Source: Dryomyza anilis (taxonomy: Eukaryota > Arthropoda > Insecta > Diptera > Dryomyzidae). From it: a stretch of 64,000 nt of DNA. The notes beneath the pieces were generated by a model. It searched no databases. It was not told the origin of the DNA and saw only the letters and a list, made by a program, of their open reading frames with translations. Numbering within the stretch: the first letter of the stretch is position 1; each line of letters starts with the position of its first letter. Made by a program: the position numbers and the translations under genes. Of this stretch, positions 8,814 to 18,705 are shown one piece after another. Where the stretch lies: NCBI GenBank assembly GCA_951804985.1, contig OX638133.1, positions 56,190,028 through 56,254,027 on the forward strand, read 5' to 3'.

Positions 8814-9392
8814 TTCGTATAGCGGACGGGAATCGTCACCCCCGGTGGCGTCGGGACCCGAAACGGATTCAAAGGTTTTGCTGAATTATAACCGCGGTCG
8901 TTGCTGCTTTGACCACTCTGTGGTGCACTTGGCTGTTGCTGTCTACGTGTTGCGGTTACCGCCGTTGCTATTTGCACCTCCTGGCGCCGCTCGTCTTCGC
9001 CATCTCGATGAAACTGCTTCAGTTCCCCTACATGAACTGCTCGTGTCTTCGACTGCCCCAATCCTTTCACTCGTGCTATGACATGCGCGTCAAAGTTGAT
9101 TACCCGATACGGTCTGTCAAATTTCGGTGCTAATTTCGCCGCAAATCCGTCGGCCGCCTTAGACAGGTGGTGCTGCTTCACTAGTACCAGCTCACCCACT
9201 TCTGGTTTCCATGCTCTTCGCCGTAGATTGTAGTGGCGCGCTTGATCCTGCGCCGCCCGTGCTAGTTGCCTCTTCACTAGTCCAAATACCTCTCGTTGCT
9301 CGTTCATCCGGTGTCGGTGCCTCTGCCCCTGTCCCTATAGTAACCTCGTCGTACAGTGCCTTCGGGAGTCGTGGCTCCCGTCCTTGAGTCAA
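8672..9392 (-). pseudogene. Integrase C-terminal domain and repeat tail
   Basis: From 9307 a frame gives QARHYNLRRRAWKPEVGELV, then KFDRPYRVINFDAHVIARV, the C-terminal DNA-binding region typical of Ty3/gypsy integrases, followed by a Gln-rich stretch and the 15-residue repeats. The preceding segment (9192-9392) is in another frame and overlaps the end of the core domain, so there is a frameshift near 9300-9390. In this family the module binds the element ends and host chromatin. Confidence 0.75.
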
Positions 9393-10318
9393 ATATGCCG
9401 GACTGTAGTCTCAGACACACTTGTATTGATAGCCAATGCAATCTCCGGCAACTGCTCGTCCCATCTGTTCTGCCGGTGTCCTGCCAACTGCGCTATTATT
9501 GTCTTCAGTGTCCGGTTTGTCCTCTCAGTAGGGTTTTCCTGCGGCGTGTATGGAGCCGTGAACTGCTGTCTCACGCCCATGTCCTGAAGAAACCGCCTGA
9601 ATGCCTTGCTAGTAAATTGCGCTCCATTATCAGTAATGAGCACCTTAGGGACGCCATATCTCGCCAGAATACGCTCCCTAAACGCCCGCTGTAGGCTGTC
9701 ACTGGTTGCCTTGCGCAATGGCACCATCTCGGTCCATTTTGAAAATTTATCAAAAAATACCATCAGCATTGTGTTGCCGTGTTTGGAGCGTCGTATGGGA
9801 CCCACAAAATCTGCACACAGCCAGGACCATGGCTCCTGTGCGATCCTGGTCAACATTTTGCCTGCAGGTTTCTGCTGCGATCTTTGGCATGATTCACAAT
9901 TACGCACGTACCGTCGTATTGTCCAACTCATGCCCGGCCAGAAATATCGCTTTGCCACGCGTGCGATCGTTTTGCGGACACCCATGTGTCCCGCGGTGGC
10001 GTCAACGTGATTCTCGCGCATCACATGTGCGCGTCGCGGTGTTGGGACGCATAGCTTCCAAGCTACTCCCTCATTGTCTTCGGTGCGTTGCGGTAGGTTC
10101 CTATACAAATTACCATCCTCTATGGCATAGTCAGGAAACTTCTCCGGCTGTTCTCGTACCTCGTTCATGCGTCTGTCCGTCCATGGACAACGATCCTCGG
10201 TTGGTGTCTCCTCTCCGGTCTTCCTCAGTGTCTTCAACGCATTAGTTTTCTGCTCGCTGGGTATGTCGGGTCGCACCACTGTGCATATTGCCGGCTGTTG
10301 TTCTGATGACTGCGTCAC
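9389..10318 (-). pseudogene. Integrase: zinc-binding and catalytic core
   Basis: The 310-residue frame begins with about 95 residues of linker and then shows the HHCC module: HVDATAGHMGVRKTIARV with CESCQRS. The core has the three acidic residues: CADFVGPIRRS (Asp), VLITDNGAQFTSKAF (Asp) and YTPQENPTERTNRTLK (Glu). Integrase joins the reverse-transcribed DNA to target DNA. The frame ends near the core end at 9389 and the C-terminal domain follows in another frame. Upstream, only about 20 bases separate it from the protease ORF, although a complete pol would have about 1.8 kb of RT and RNase H there. Confidence 0.9.
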
Positions 10319-10339
10319 ATCTCCTAAGGTAACGCTCTG

Positions 10340-10645
10340 TCACCCGCAACTCAAAGTGGCTCCTGCCCGCTGCAGAAAGTCCATCCCGAGGATGATGTGG
10401 TCCACCACTGTGGGTAGCACCAGTAGTGTTAAAGGGCACTCTCTATCTCCGAGTCTGCCGATCGCCACTATCTCCTCGCTAACGTGCCTGGTGGCACCAT
10501 CCGCCATGCTCACCCTGACATCGGTGCTCCTACTATTAAATGGTGTGCGTATCATTTTTGCGCAAGCCTCGCTCACGAAACTCCTTGTTGCGCCTGTGTC
10601 AACTGTTGCGATTGCCAACTCGTTGTCGATGGCGATTGTAGCCAC
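10340..10645 (-). pseudogene. Retropepsin-like aspartic protease
   Basis: This 101-residue frame has AIATVDTGATRSFVSEA near the start (the DTGA active-site loop) and DHIILGMDFLQRAGATL near the end (the hydrophobic-Gly motif of retropepsins). It is about the right size for one subunit of the dimeric enzyme that cuts Gag and Pol. It follows gag with a short gap in a different frame, so expression by frameshift or a lesion is possible. It stops where an RT would be expected to start. Confidence 0.85.
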
Positions 10646-10716
10646 TATTCGGGTCGCTTCCTCTTAAAGCGCCACTGCTGGATACGGGGAGCTGTCTTTG
10701 GGACCGCCAGCCCTCG

Positions 10717-12303
10717 CTACTGACTGGTCGCCTGGTAGTTTCCCGAACGTCGTCGGCAGCAGTCAACGGTGCGTACGCCTCTGCGTCCGCAATCCCAACA
10801 AAATACTACCTCACCATTACGGCAATCTGCCTGGTAATGTCCGTCGCGTCCGCAACGCCTGCATGCGGTCTTCGTGTTGATGTTCGTCTTGGCTGCATCA
10901 TCTAGTCGCCGATTATGCTCCTCTCGTGGCCGTGTTGTGTGTTGTGCCGGTGCGTGCCCCATCTTCTGAATAAGATCATATTCATCTGCCAAATCCACCA
11001 ATTCCTCCACAGTGGAAAAGTCACGGCGCCGAATGTAGAGCTGGTACTCCTGGCGGCTATTCCTAAAAATTTTATCCAGCTCCGTCTGCTGATCATAGTG
11101 GGCATGCCTCATCATGTCCTTGATCCCGATGACATAGTCGCGAAATGTCTCCCGCGGCCGTTGTATTCGTTTGCTGATTCCAGCGTCGAGGTCCTCAAAG
11201 AAACGCGGTGGCAGGAAGAACCTCAAAAATCCTTTTTTGAATTCACTCCATACCCGCCACGGCGAGTAGTTGTTCCTGTACCATGTTAGCGCTCTTCCTT
11301 GTAGCAGATCCGCCAATCCGTATGGAACCCAATCGCAGTCAACCCCGTAGACTTGCGTCAGCTCCTCTATCCGCTCGATGAACACCAGCGGATCGCTGCT
11401 GCCATTAAAATGCACTGGCCACTTCCTCATTCGCTCCATAGCGATCTCGTATTTCACCTTTGCTCCTATATGAGCCGCTGGCCCTTGCTGATGGACTGGC
11501 GCCGCGCCTGTCGCCAATGCCCAAGTCCGTCCGTCCGATGGCCGTGGTCCCATGACCCTGTCATATGCCATATGCGCCTGTCGCGCCATATGCGCCTGTG
11601 GTGACTGCGGTGCCTGCTGCACCTGTGGTTGTTCCTGAAGTTTCTGCTGTTGCACCATTTGCGCCTGTTGAATTCGTTCCTCCCTGTGTATCAACTGCTG
11701 CGCCACTTGCGCCTGTTGTTGCTCCTGTTCCATCAATTGCTGCGCCAATTGTGCCTGTTGAGCCCGTTGCTGAGCCTGTTGCTCCATTTGCTGTCGTAGC
11801 TGCTGCGCCATTTGCGTGATTTGTGCCTGTTGTTGTTCCTGTTGTTTCAACTGTTGCGCCAGTTGAGTAAGTTGCGCCTGGTGCGCCATTGGTGCCTGTG
11901 CCCACGTCGTTGAAAATGTGTATGGTAACGTCGTCCCTACCGACATTACCGGCCTAGTGACGAACGTGGGCAGTGTCCACGTCTGCTCGCTCGTTGTAAA
12001 AAATATTTTTAACTCACCCGCAGGTAGTGTTGTTTCGCTCGTTGTCTGTCCAGTGAGTGGTACCCTCAATGATTCCTGTTCTACAGCTCCTGTCGTCGGC
12101 AATGGTGAGACACTCTTGCTGTGTCGCAGCTCCAGTTTCTTCAGCCTCTCCGTCTCATTGCTGCCATAATTCCCTTCGTTGATGAAGGCGACGAAGCTCT
12201 TCCGCACCTCCTCTACGGTGCCAGCGCCGTTGAATCCAAATTCTGCTGCGTACGTAGTTAGGTCCTCCTTCCGGAGACCATACACCCATGTCACCTTGAC
12301 CAT
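10717..12303 (-). CDS. Gag polyprotein
   Basis: The start is taken at the ATG at 12303, which has a good context (GCCATGG) and is followed by MVKVTWVYGLRKEDL; an in-frame ATG at 12342 adds only a Lys-rich leader. The N-terminus (LRKEDLTTYAAEFGFNG) resembles a SAP-type helix pair seen in some insect gypsy gags. A Gln-rich coiled region of about 140 residues follows (repeats such as QQLKQQEQQQAQ), then a capsid-like region with WPVHFNGSSDPLVFIERIEE and a retrotransposon gag motif (DYVIGIKDMMRHA). Near the C-terminus are a CCHC knuckle, CRRCGRDGHYQADC, and a second Cys-rich motif, CWDCGRRGVRTVDC. The frame is fully open. Gag forms the particle that packages element RNA. Confidence 0.9.
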   Translation of the reverse strand: MVKVTWVYGLRKEDLTTYAAEFGFNGAGTVEEVRKSFVAFINEGNYGSNETERLKKLELRHSKSVSPLPTTGAVEQESLRVPLTGQTTSETTLPAGELKIFFTTSEQTWTLPTFVTRPVMSVGTTLPYTFSTTWAQAPMAHQAQLTQLAQQLKQQEQQQAQITQMAQQLRQQMEQQAQQRAQQAQLAQQLMEQEQQQAQVAQQLIHREERIQQAQMVQQQKLQEQPQVQQAPQSPQAHMARQAHMAYDRVMGPRPSDGRTWALATGAAPVHQQGPAAHIGAKVKYEIAMERMRKWPVHFNGSSDPLVFIERIEELTQVYGVDCDWVPYGLADLLQGRALTWYRNNYSPWRVWSEFKKGFLRFFLPPRFFEDLDAGISKRIQRPRETFRDYVIGIKDMMRHAHYDQQTELDKIFRNSRQEYQLYIRRRDFSTVEELVDLADEYDLIQKMGHAPAQHTTRPREEHNRRLDDAAKTNINTKTACRRCGRDGHYQADCRNGEVVFCWDCGRRGVRTVDCCRRRSGNYQATSQ

Positions 12304-12760
12304 GGCTGTTCTATTCACCTTTTTTTTCCTCCTTTTTTTCACTTATTCACTCACTGTTTTTTCCCCTTTTTGGTTTTTCATTCTCTTTTTTTTCAATTGT
12401 TTTCATTTGGGATTTTCTCACTTTTATTCAGGCTTTTTTTTCTGTTTCTTTTATCGTTCGCGGGGTTTTCTTTTCACTGCCTGTTCTCTTTTTTTTCACT
12501 TTTCATTCGTTTATTTTTTTTTCAAAGTTTCTTTCTCTATTTTTTTTTCACTGTCTATGTTCACTGTTCACTTTATTCACTACTGCGACGATCGTTGCTC
12601 TGCTTATTTTCCGCGGCTTTACTTATTTTTCGACGCTCTGCTTATTTTTCGCTGCTTTGGTTATTTTCGACGCTCTGCTTATTTTTCGCTGCTTTGGTTA
12701 TTTTCGACGCTCTGCTTATTTTTCGCTGCTTTGGTTATTTTCGACGCGTTGTACTGAGGG
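12304..12760 (-). promoter_or_regulatory. 5' leader of the LTR element
   Basis: This non-coding leader lies between the primer site and gag. It is purine-rich on the element's strand (long T tracts on the plus strand, 12320-12560). Next to the primer site is a 37-bp tandem repeat (12631-12741; CGACGCTCTG at 12631, 12668, 12705 and, partly, 12742). It may hold packaging signals; no particular motif is recognised. Confidence 0.6.
12631..12741 (-). repeat. 37-bp tandem repeat in the leader
   Basis: There are three exact-period units of 37 bases (CGACGCTCTGCTTATTTTTC... and so on) with the start of a fourth at 12742, located between the gag start and the primer binding site. Confidence 0.9.
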
Positions 12761-12778
12761 GTCCCTGCTCGGGCGCCA
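12761..12778 (-). promoter_or_regulatory. Primer binding site, tRNA-Lys type
   Basis: On the minus strand TGGCGCCCGAGCAGGGAC directly follows the 5' LTR. It is complementary to the 3' end of a lysine tRNA of the type used by several retroviruses, with one difference in 18 from the pattern I know. It sets the orientation of the element and the LTR boundary. Confidence 0.85.
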
Positions 12779-13916
12779 TGTAACGAGCCGGTTTCCGGGT
12801 TCAGAGCTGGGATAGCTTAGCGGGCTCCAGTGGTCCGTACGTTACAAAATTTATAGTTGACAGGGGACCCCTCAAGACCCCTTTTCAAATAAATACGCCG
12901 TACACCGAGATTTTAATAATAGATAGTAGTTCTTTATTCATATAATTCCTTATTATATAATTATGGTTATAGGCTGCCTCTGCAGCTTAATTCATGCGTT
13001 TTGAATATGGCCGCATGTGGCACTTTCTTGTAGATTTCAGTATTCTGCTGGCCGCATGTGGCCGTTTTCTTCTGGGTTTCAATTATGCGGTGGCCGCATG
13101 TGGCTGCTTTTGAGTAATTAAGTAGGATGTCTGGTTATAGGCTGCGTCTGCAGCTCAATTCATGCGTTTTGGATATGGCCGCATGTGGCACTTTCTGCTG
13201 GCCGCATGTGGCTGCTTTTGGTAATTGAGTAGTATGTTTTTCAACCAAACTTACTCCTTGCTGGGGTTGTATTTCCGGTATGCTGCTAGTCCTGCGTGGT
13301 GTTGTACTTCTGGTATTGCTCTAACTGTCGGTACCCATGACCAGGGCGGGAAACTGGGTCAGTCGTTAGTGATTTTTCGTGTGGTCCCGTAGAATCCGGG
13401 GCCACATGCTAGTCCACAGTATATCCTGTAGAAGCCGAGGATATACTGCCACTAGTCACTATCGTCCGGGTCGAAGATCTATCGAAGAGAGCAGAGTAGA
13501 GAGAGACCGATTTTCACTTGTGCATCGCCTTTTATAGGCGAGCACTTGGTGAAGCGTTGGTGCATTGTAGCACGTCGTTGGTTCTTTGTTGCCCAACTAT
13601 TTTGTAGCTTTGGCATGTTGGTGTGCCAAAGCTCGCTCACCACTGCGCATGTGTTAGCGATCTACATGTCGCTTCGCTCACTAGCGCTTGTATAGTGGTG
13701 AGGCACACAGTGGTGACTTCTCTCGTTCGCTCACCACCGTGTGTGTGTAAACGACATACGTTGTAGCTTTGTTGGTGAGCTTTTGCTCCTCTGCGCCTCG
13801 TTGTTTCGGACGGCGTTGCTAGCGCCGTCGATTGGTGTCGTTCTCGCCGATATTGCGCGCCGATATAGCGCACCGATATTGTGCGATTACATTTGCCGCC
13901 AAATGTGATCGTCACA
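12779..13916 (-). repeat. 5' LTR of the Ulp1-carrying element
   Basis: This LTR is 1138 bases, starts TGTAACGAGC and ends GATCGTCACA on the plus strand. It should contain the promoter and start of the element transcript. It has three copies of the 13-bp unit CCGATATTGCGCG (13856-13892, degenerate) where the other LTR has five. Confidence 0.92.
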
Positions 13917-14457
13917 ACTTGTTGTTCAATATTTAGTAATATCATGAATTCTTTTCTTTTTTTCGTTATTACCTTAAAAACATAAAAAATACATTAAAAT
14001 GATAAAAAAAACGCTCTTCTTGAATTTCTTCCATTGTTAGTGTTGCACTGGCTCTTGTTCTAGCATTTCTTATTTTGCTCTTGTTCTTGCAAGAAAATCT
14101 CGATATTGTTCTCGCCCTTGTTCTTGCAAAAAATGCAAGAACAAGAACTAATGTAAACAAATATCTGCCTTATACTTGAAATGTCGAATTTGCACTTCAT
14201 TTTTCGTATTTCCTTAAATAGTTACTGACATGTTAATAACTCGAAACTTTATTTTAATTTTTTCTTGAATTGCCATTTGTTTATGTCCTTAATTGAGCTG
14301 TTTTAAAAAAATCACTCAAAAATCAATTAAAAGACTTATAAATGGTAATCTATTCAATAGATCCTTTAAAAGAATTTAAAAATATTCAAATGAACTTTTC
14401 CAAACTTGTCCCACTTTACCCCAAGCTCCTCTATACACTTACTATATATTTGTGAAT
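13917..14457. repeat. Right part of duplicated repeat U, copy U1
   Basis: This AT-rich sequence matches 18176-18705. It begins with the second copy of the ACTT target duplication. At 14121-14149 a perfect inverted repeat, CTTGTTCTTGCA with a five-base loop, lies in a cluster of CTTGTTCTTGC-like words. No coding signal is seen. Confidence 0.75.
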
Positions 14458-16638
14458 GTTCAGAATGGTGTAGTGCACGCGCAAGTCAGTAACAGACTTC
14501 TGTTAGTTGACATAGCCTCTCCTACACAATTCCTAGTCTCACCTTCGCGTTGATGAACCCCGTTAACCTGAGCAACCAGCTGAAGATCAGGTTTCAACCC
14601 CGGTGGGAGGTCTGGTCGGGGACAAACGAGACAGGGATATTGGCCCTCCAAAATGGGGGTTGTGCGTTGGGCTTGTGACCCGCCATATAAAAAAGCTGAT
14701 TCAACGACAACAGAAAAAATGCCTCAGATATCGACCCGAAAACACGATGACAACCTACGCAAACGTATAAAGGACCATGATTTACTGATGCACCTGGATG
14801 TCCGAACCCTTTATAGGGAAGGTGCCACTATCCAGCTGGTTGATGTCCTCGAAATATACAAGGCTGACATCACCACAATCCAGGAAATGCGATGGACAGG
14901 ACAGGGCTGCTCTAAACAGGCATCCTGTGACATTTACTACAGCTGCCATGAGGAGAGGCATGAATTTGGTTGTGGATTTGTAGTCGGCAAGAGACTCCGC
15001 CACCTTGTCTCTAGGTTCACACCCGTGAACGAACGACTAGCAACAATACGCATCAAGGCTAAATACTTCTACATCAGCCTAATTTGTGCGCATGCTCCGA
15101 CGAATGAGAAGGACGATGAAAGAGACTTTCTATGAGCGCATCGACGAAGCCTATGAGCGCTGCCCCCGTCACGACATCAAAATTGTGATTGGCGACTTTA
15201 ATGCAGAGGTGGGCCATGAGAGTATCTTTGATTCAACGGTTCAACAATTCAGCCACCACGACAACACCTCCGACAATGGAATGAGGCGGATCGACTTCGC
15301 CGCAGCACGAAACATGTTAATTAGTGGTACTAGATTCAAGTATCTCAATATTCACAAGGCCACGTGGCTGTCACCCGATCAGAACACGCGCAACCAAATT
15401 GATCATGTTGTGATCGACGGAAGGCACGCTTCTAGTGTGATGGATGTACGCTCGATCCGAAATGCCAACATCGACTCCTTGTAGCAGCCAAGGTTTGCAC
15501 ACGCTTATGCGCTGCGAAAAACGCACGGAAACCCACGCAAAAAAAGCTAGACGTCAGTAAGCTGCACACACAACAGACCGAACAAGCCAATGCCGCTCGA
15601 CTCTCACACCTGCTTGCCCAAGGCACTCCCCCTCTCGATAATGTATGCGCGCAGTGGACACATGTCTCCCGCTCAATGCGTACGGCTGCCGAAGAGGTGC
15701 TTGGATTCCAACGCCCACTACGGAACAAGTGGTATGACGAAGAGTGTCGCGCAGCCACTGCAGATAAATACGCTGCATATAGAACCACCCAGCAGTCGGT
15801 AATTACGCGAGCCGCGAACGAGCGGAACAGAGAGTAGAGGAAGAAGGAGAGACATCTTTTTAGGCGCCAGAAAAAAGAAATAGCAAGACGCGAGTGTGAA
15901 GAGATTGAGATGCATGGTGGCAGGAACGAATAAGACGCCTGACCGGAGGTTTAAAGACCGGACCCTCTTCCAGTCAGGACGATGACTTGAATCTAGTAAC
16001 AGATGTTCAGGGTACGCTGAGATTATGGAGAGAGCACTTCTCTGATCTTCTAGCAGGCGATTATGACAACTATTCCGCTGATAGAGAAGACAGCTTGACA
16101 ACCCCAAGTTGCTGACGACGGCGTTGACATACCGCCGCCTGACTGTGAAGAGGTCTGCACAGCCATCATCAGGCTGAAAAACAACAAAGCCGCAGGATCG
16201 GATGGTCTGCCTGCTGAGTTGTTAAAGACCGGAGTCGATGAGCTCATAACGAGCATGCACCAGCTCATCAGCAGAATATGGTCAGAAGAAAGCATGCCTA
16301 GCGAATGGAATCTCAGTATACTCTGCCCAATCCTTAAGAAGGGGGATCCCACGATACGTGCCAACTATCGTGGAGTAAGTCTCCTCAACATCGCATATAA
16401 AGGTCTAACGAGCGTATTATGTGAAAGACTGAAGCCCATCGTCAACAGACTGATTTGATCTTATTAGTGCGGCTTCAGACGTGGCAAGTCCACCATAGAA
16501 CCGATTTTCACATTGCGCCAAATCCTGGAAAAGACCAAAGAGAGGCAGATCGACACCCACCACTTCTTCGTCGACTACAAAGCTGCCTTCGACAGTCCGA
16601 TCGACAGCCTATACGCCACCATGCCTGAGTTCGGTATA
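14458..16638 (+). pseudogene. RTE-like LINE, copy 1, decayed and 3'-truncated
   Basis: Plus-strand frames show an endonuclease (IQEMRWTGQGCSKQ near 14880, then IKIVIGDFNAEVGHES at 15177-15220 and NQIDHVVIDGRHASSV near 15394) and the start of an RT (NNKAAGSDGLPAELLKTG near 16180, GDPTIRANYRGVSLLN near 16343). The endonuclease resembles the proteins often annotated as craniofacial development protein 2-like, which are RTE-type LINE ORFs. Frames change near 15100, and stop codons follow RLI at 16456. The copy ends abruptly at 16638, where the second copy goes on; there the sequence switches to unrelated AT-rich DNA. It is clearly non-functional. Confidence 0.8.
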
Positions 16639-17778
16639 TGCAGTAATATTGCTACATTGCATTATTTTATATTGCGCATTGAATATTTCTGAAATATTGT
16701 AGCAATATATAAAACGCAATATTGTACAAAAAATCTCTCCAGCAAGACAAAGTGTTTATTTGAAAAATTATTAAGACATATTTTACCAATTACTTAAAAA
16801 TATAAAAAAATACCAAATATACATATAAAAAATAATAGATTTAATTTTGTTACATTTTATTAACAATATGAGACGTTACCTACTATAAAAGTTAAAAAAA
16901 AAAATAAGCAAATAAAAAAAAATATAAAAAATTGTATGCACGAGTGGGGTTCGAACTCGCATTGCCGGATTGCAAGTCCCGAGTTCTCATCATTACGCTA
17001 TCAGTCTCATTTTTCACAATGCATATATTCACAATAGCAATACAAATAATATATTTGAGTTGAAACGGCAAGAAAATAGAAAATGCCACAGTACATGACA
17101 CAGGGCTGCAGTAATAAATTCCACATTATCTGAAAAAGGCCCATAAATTCATTTGTATACAATAATACTATAAATTCGTAAAAACATTGAACATTGCTAG
17201 CTCTTCACCTGAATTGAATTCGCTTTGAATGTCACAATCAAGCGAATGATAAATCAATTTTTTGTTCAATAAATTAATGAAAAAACGACTATTTTTTATT
17301 AACCCAAAATAATTTCTAAATTTTGCTTAAAAAAAATGCTCGACTTTAAATTGTTTTTATAAAACATTTTAGTAGGGGCATTGTGGGATTAATGTGGGAA
17401 ATCGCAACTCTTCTTGTGTTTATGTTGTTAATATTTTATTTTTATTTTTGATTTAAATAACTTGAATAAAATGAATTAATACTCGCAATTTTTTGATATT
17501 TGATACAATTTGCAAATTTCCCAAAAAATATAAATTATAATATAAAATCCCCAAAATGCAATGCAAAGAAATAGTAATCATCGCAAAATACAATATTGTA
17601 TTGTAATGCCACAATTAACAAATCTATCGAATAGAGAAGAAAATTTAATAATGGTGTAAATTAATAAATTAATTTACTTAATTTAATTCAATATTGCTTC
17701 AGAAAAACATTAAGTTTTAATTTCAATCCTAAAAAAAGATGTACATAAACTTGTAGAAGAATTGTTCCAAATAGTCAA
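16639..17778. other. AT-rich spacer between the two U copies
   Basis: There is no coding region. The words GCAATATTGTA and ACAATATTGTAT recur near both ends (about 16700 and 17590), suggesting a decayed element with inverted ends. A tRNA-like segment lies at 16935-17010. The frame at 16892-17101 is a by-product of low-complexity sequence. Confidence 0.45.
16935..17010 (-). repeat. tRNA-derived segment
   Basis: On the minus strand GAGTTCGAACCCC matches an internal B box. Upstream, an anticodon arm of four pairs encloses the loop CTTGCAA (anticodon position TGC), and TGATAGCGTAATGATGAG resembles an A box region. The T stem does not pair well and the acceptor stem is not evident. It is more likely a tRNA pseudogene or SINE head than a working tRNA. 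Confidence 0.4.
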
Positions 17779-18705
17779 AACTGTGAAAATGTTCATATAT
17801 TTTTTTTTTGGTTTTATAAGTTAAATGAAATAATGCACATGGAACTTAGCTTAAGAAAACTTCTTGATTTTACAATTAACTAAAAAACTATGTATAAAAG
17901 TAAAACAAAAATAATAATGTGCATAGCACAGTGCATATGCACAATCGATGTAATCTCTAGCGTAGCGAAGAAAAAAAATAAAAACATTGTTTTGTCTATT
18001 TTATCTTTTTGAAGCGACTTTGGAAGCACTTTTGAAGCTATTTACCGCTTCAAAAGTGCTTCACATACCTTTTTTTAAGATGTTTATATTCTTTAGCCTT
18101 GAAAAGCAAAACAAATAAATAAAAACACACATCTTCATTAATGTTCACGTTCATATATATTTTGCACGTTTTTTGTTGTTCAATATTTAGTAATATCATG
18201 AATTCTTTTCTTTTTTTCGTTATTACCTTAAAAACATAAAAAATACATTAAAATGATAAAAAACGCTCTTCTTGAATTTCTTCCAGTGTTAGTCTTGCAC
18301 TGGCTCTTGTTCTAGCATTTCTTATCTTGCTCTTGTTCTTGCAAAAAAATCTCGATATTGTTCTCGCTCTTGTTCTTGCAAAAAATGTAAGAACAAGAAC
18401 TAATGTAAACAAATATCTGCCTTATACTTGAAATGTCGAATTTGCACTTCATTTTTCGTATTTCCTTAAATAGTTACTGAGATGTTAATAATTTGAAACT
18501 TTTTTTTAATTTTTTCTTGAATTGCCATTTGTTTATGTCCTTAATTGAGCTGTTTTAAAAAAATCACTCAAAAATCAATTAAAAGACTTATAAATGGTAT
18601 TCTATTCAATAGATCCTTTAAAAGAATTTAAAAATATTCAAATGAACTTTTCCAAACTTGTCCCACTTTACCCCAAGCTCCTCTATACATTTACTATATA
18701 TTTGT
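17779..18705. repeat. Duplicated repeat U, copy U2 (uninterrupted)
   Basis: This matches 1-371 joined to 13917-14457 and represents the site without the LTR element (junction at about 18175). It starts at ACTGTGAAAATGTTC, the same word at which the third, short copy (37128-37319) begins, so this is a likely true repeat end. The 14-bp hairpin recurs at 18023-18062 and the CTTGTTCTTGC cluster at 18300-18400. Confidence 0.8.

Larger units (their letters stand above)
372..13916 (-). mobile_element. Ty3/gypsy-like LTR retrotransposon carrying a Ulp1-type protease gene
   Basis: The element is bounded by LTRs at 372-1467 and 12779-13916 that start TGT and end ACA, and is flanked on both sides by ACTT (368-371 and 13917-13920), so both ends come from one insertion. 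In minus-strand order it has 5' LTR, primer binding site, gag, protease, integrase with a repeat-rich tail, a C48 protease gene, a purine tract and 3' LTR. RT and RNase H, normally between protease and integrase, are absent. An R1-like LINE (1789-6814) is nested in the 3' part. The LTRs are nearly identical apart from small indels, which suggests a recent insertion. The Ty3/gypsy assignment rests on integrase type and the 4-bp duplication; without RT the clade is uncertain. Confidence 0.9.

Noticed and set aside
11565..11905. Ala/Val/Pro-rich (plus) and Gly/Thr-rich (minus, other frame) proteins
   Set aside because: They are alternative frames of the Gln-rich gag coil.
12179..12783. Phe-rich open frames on the plus strand
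   Set aside because: They are the antisense of the purine-rich leader and gag start; composition follows from T tracts and the 37-bp repeat.
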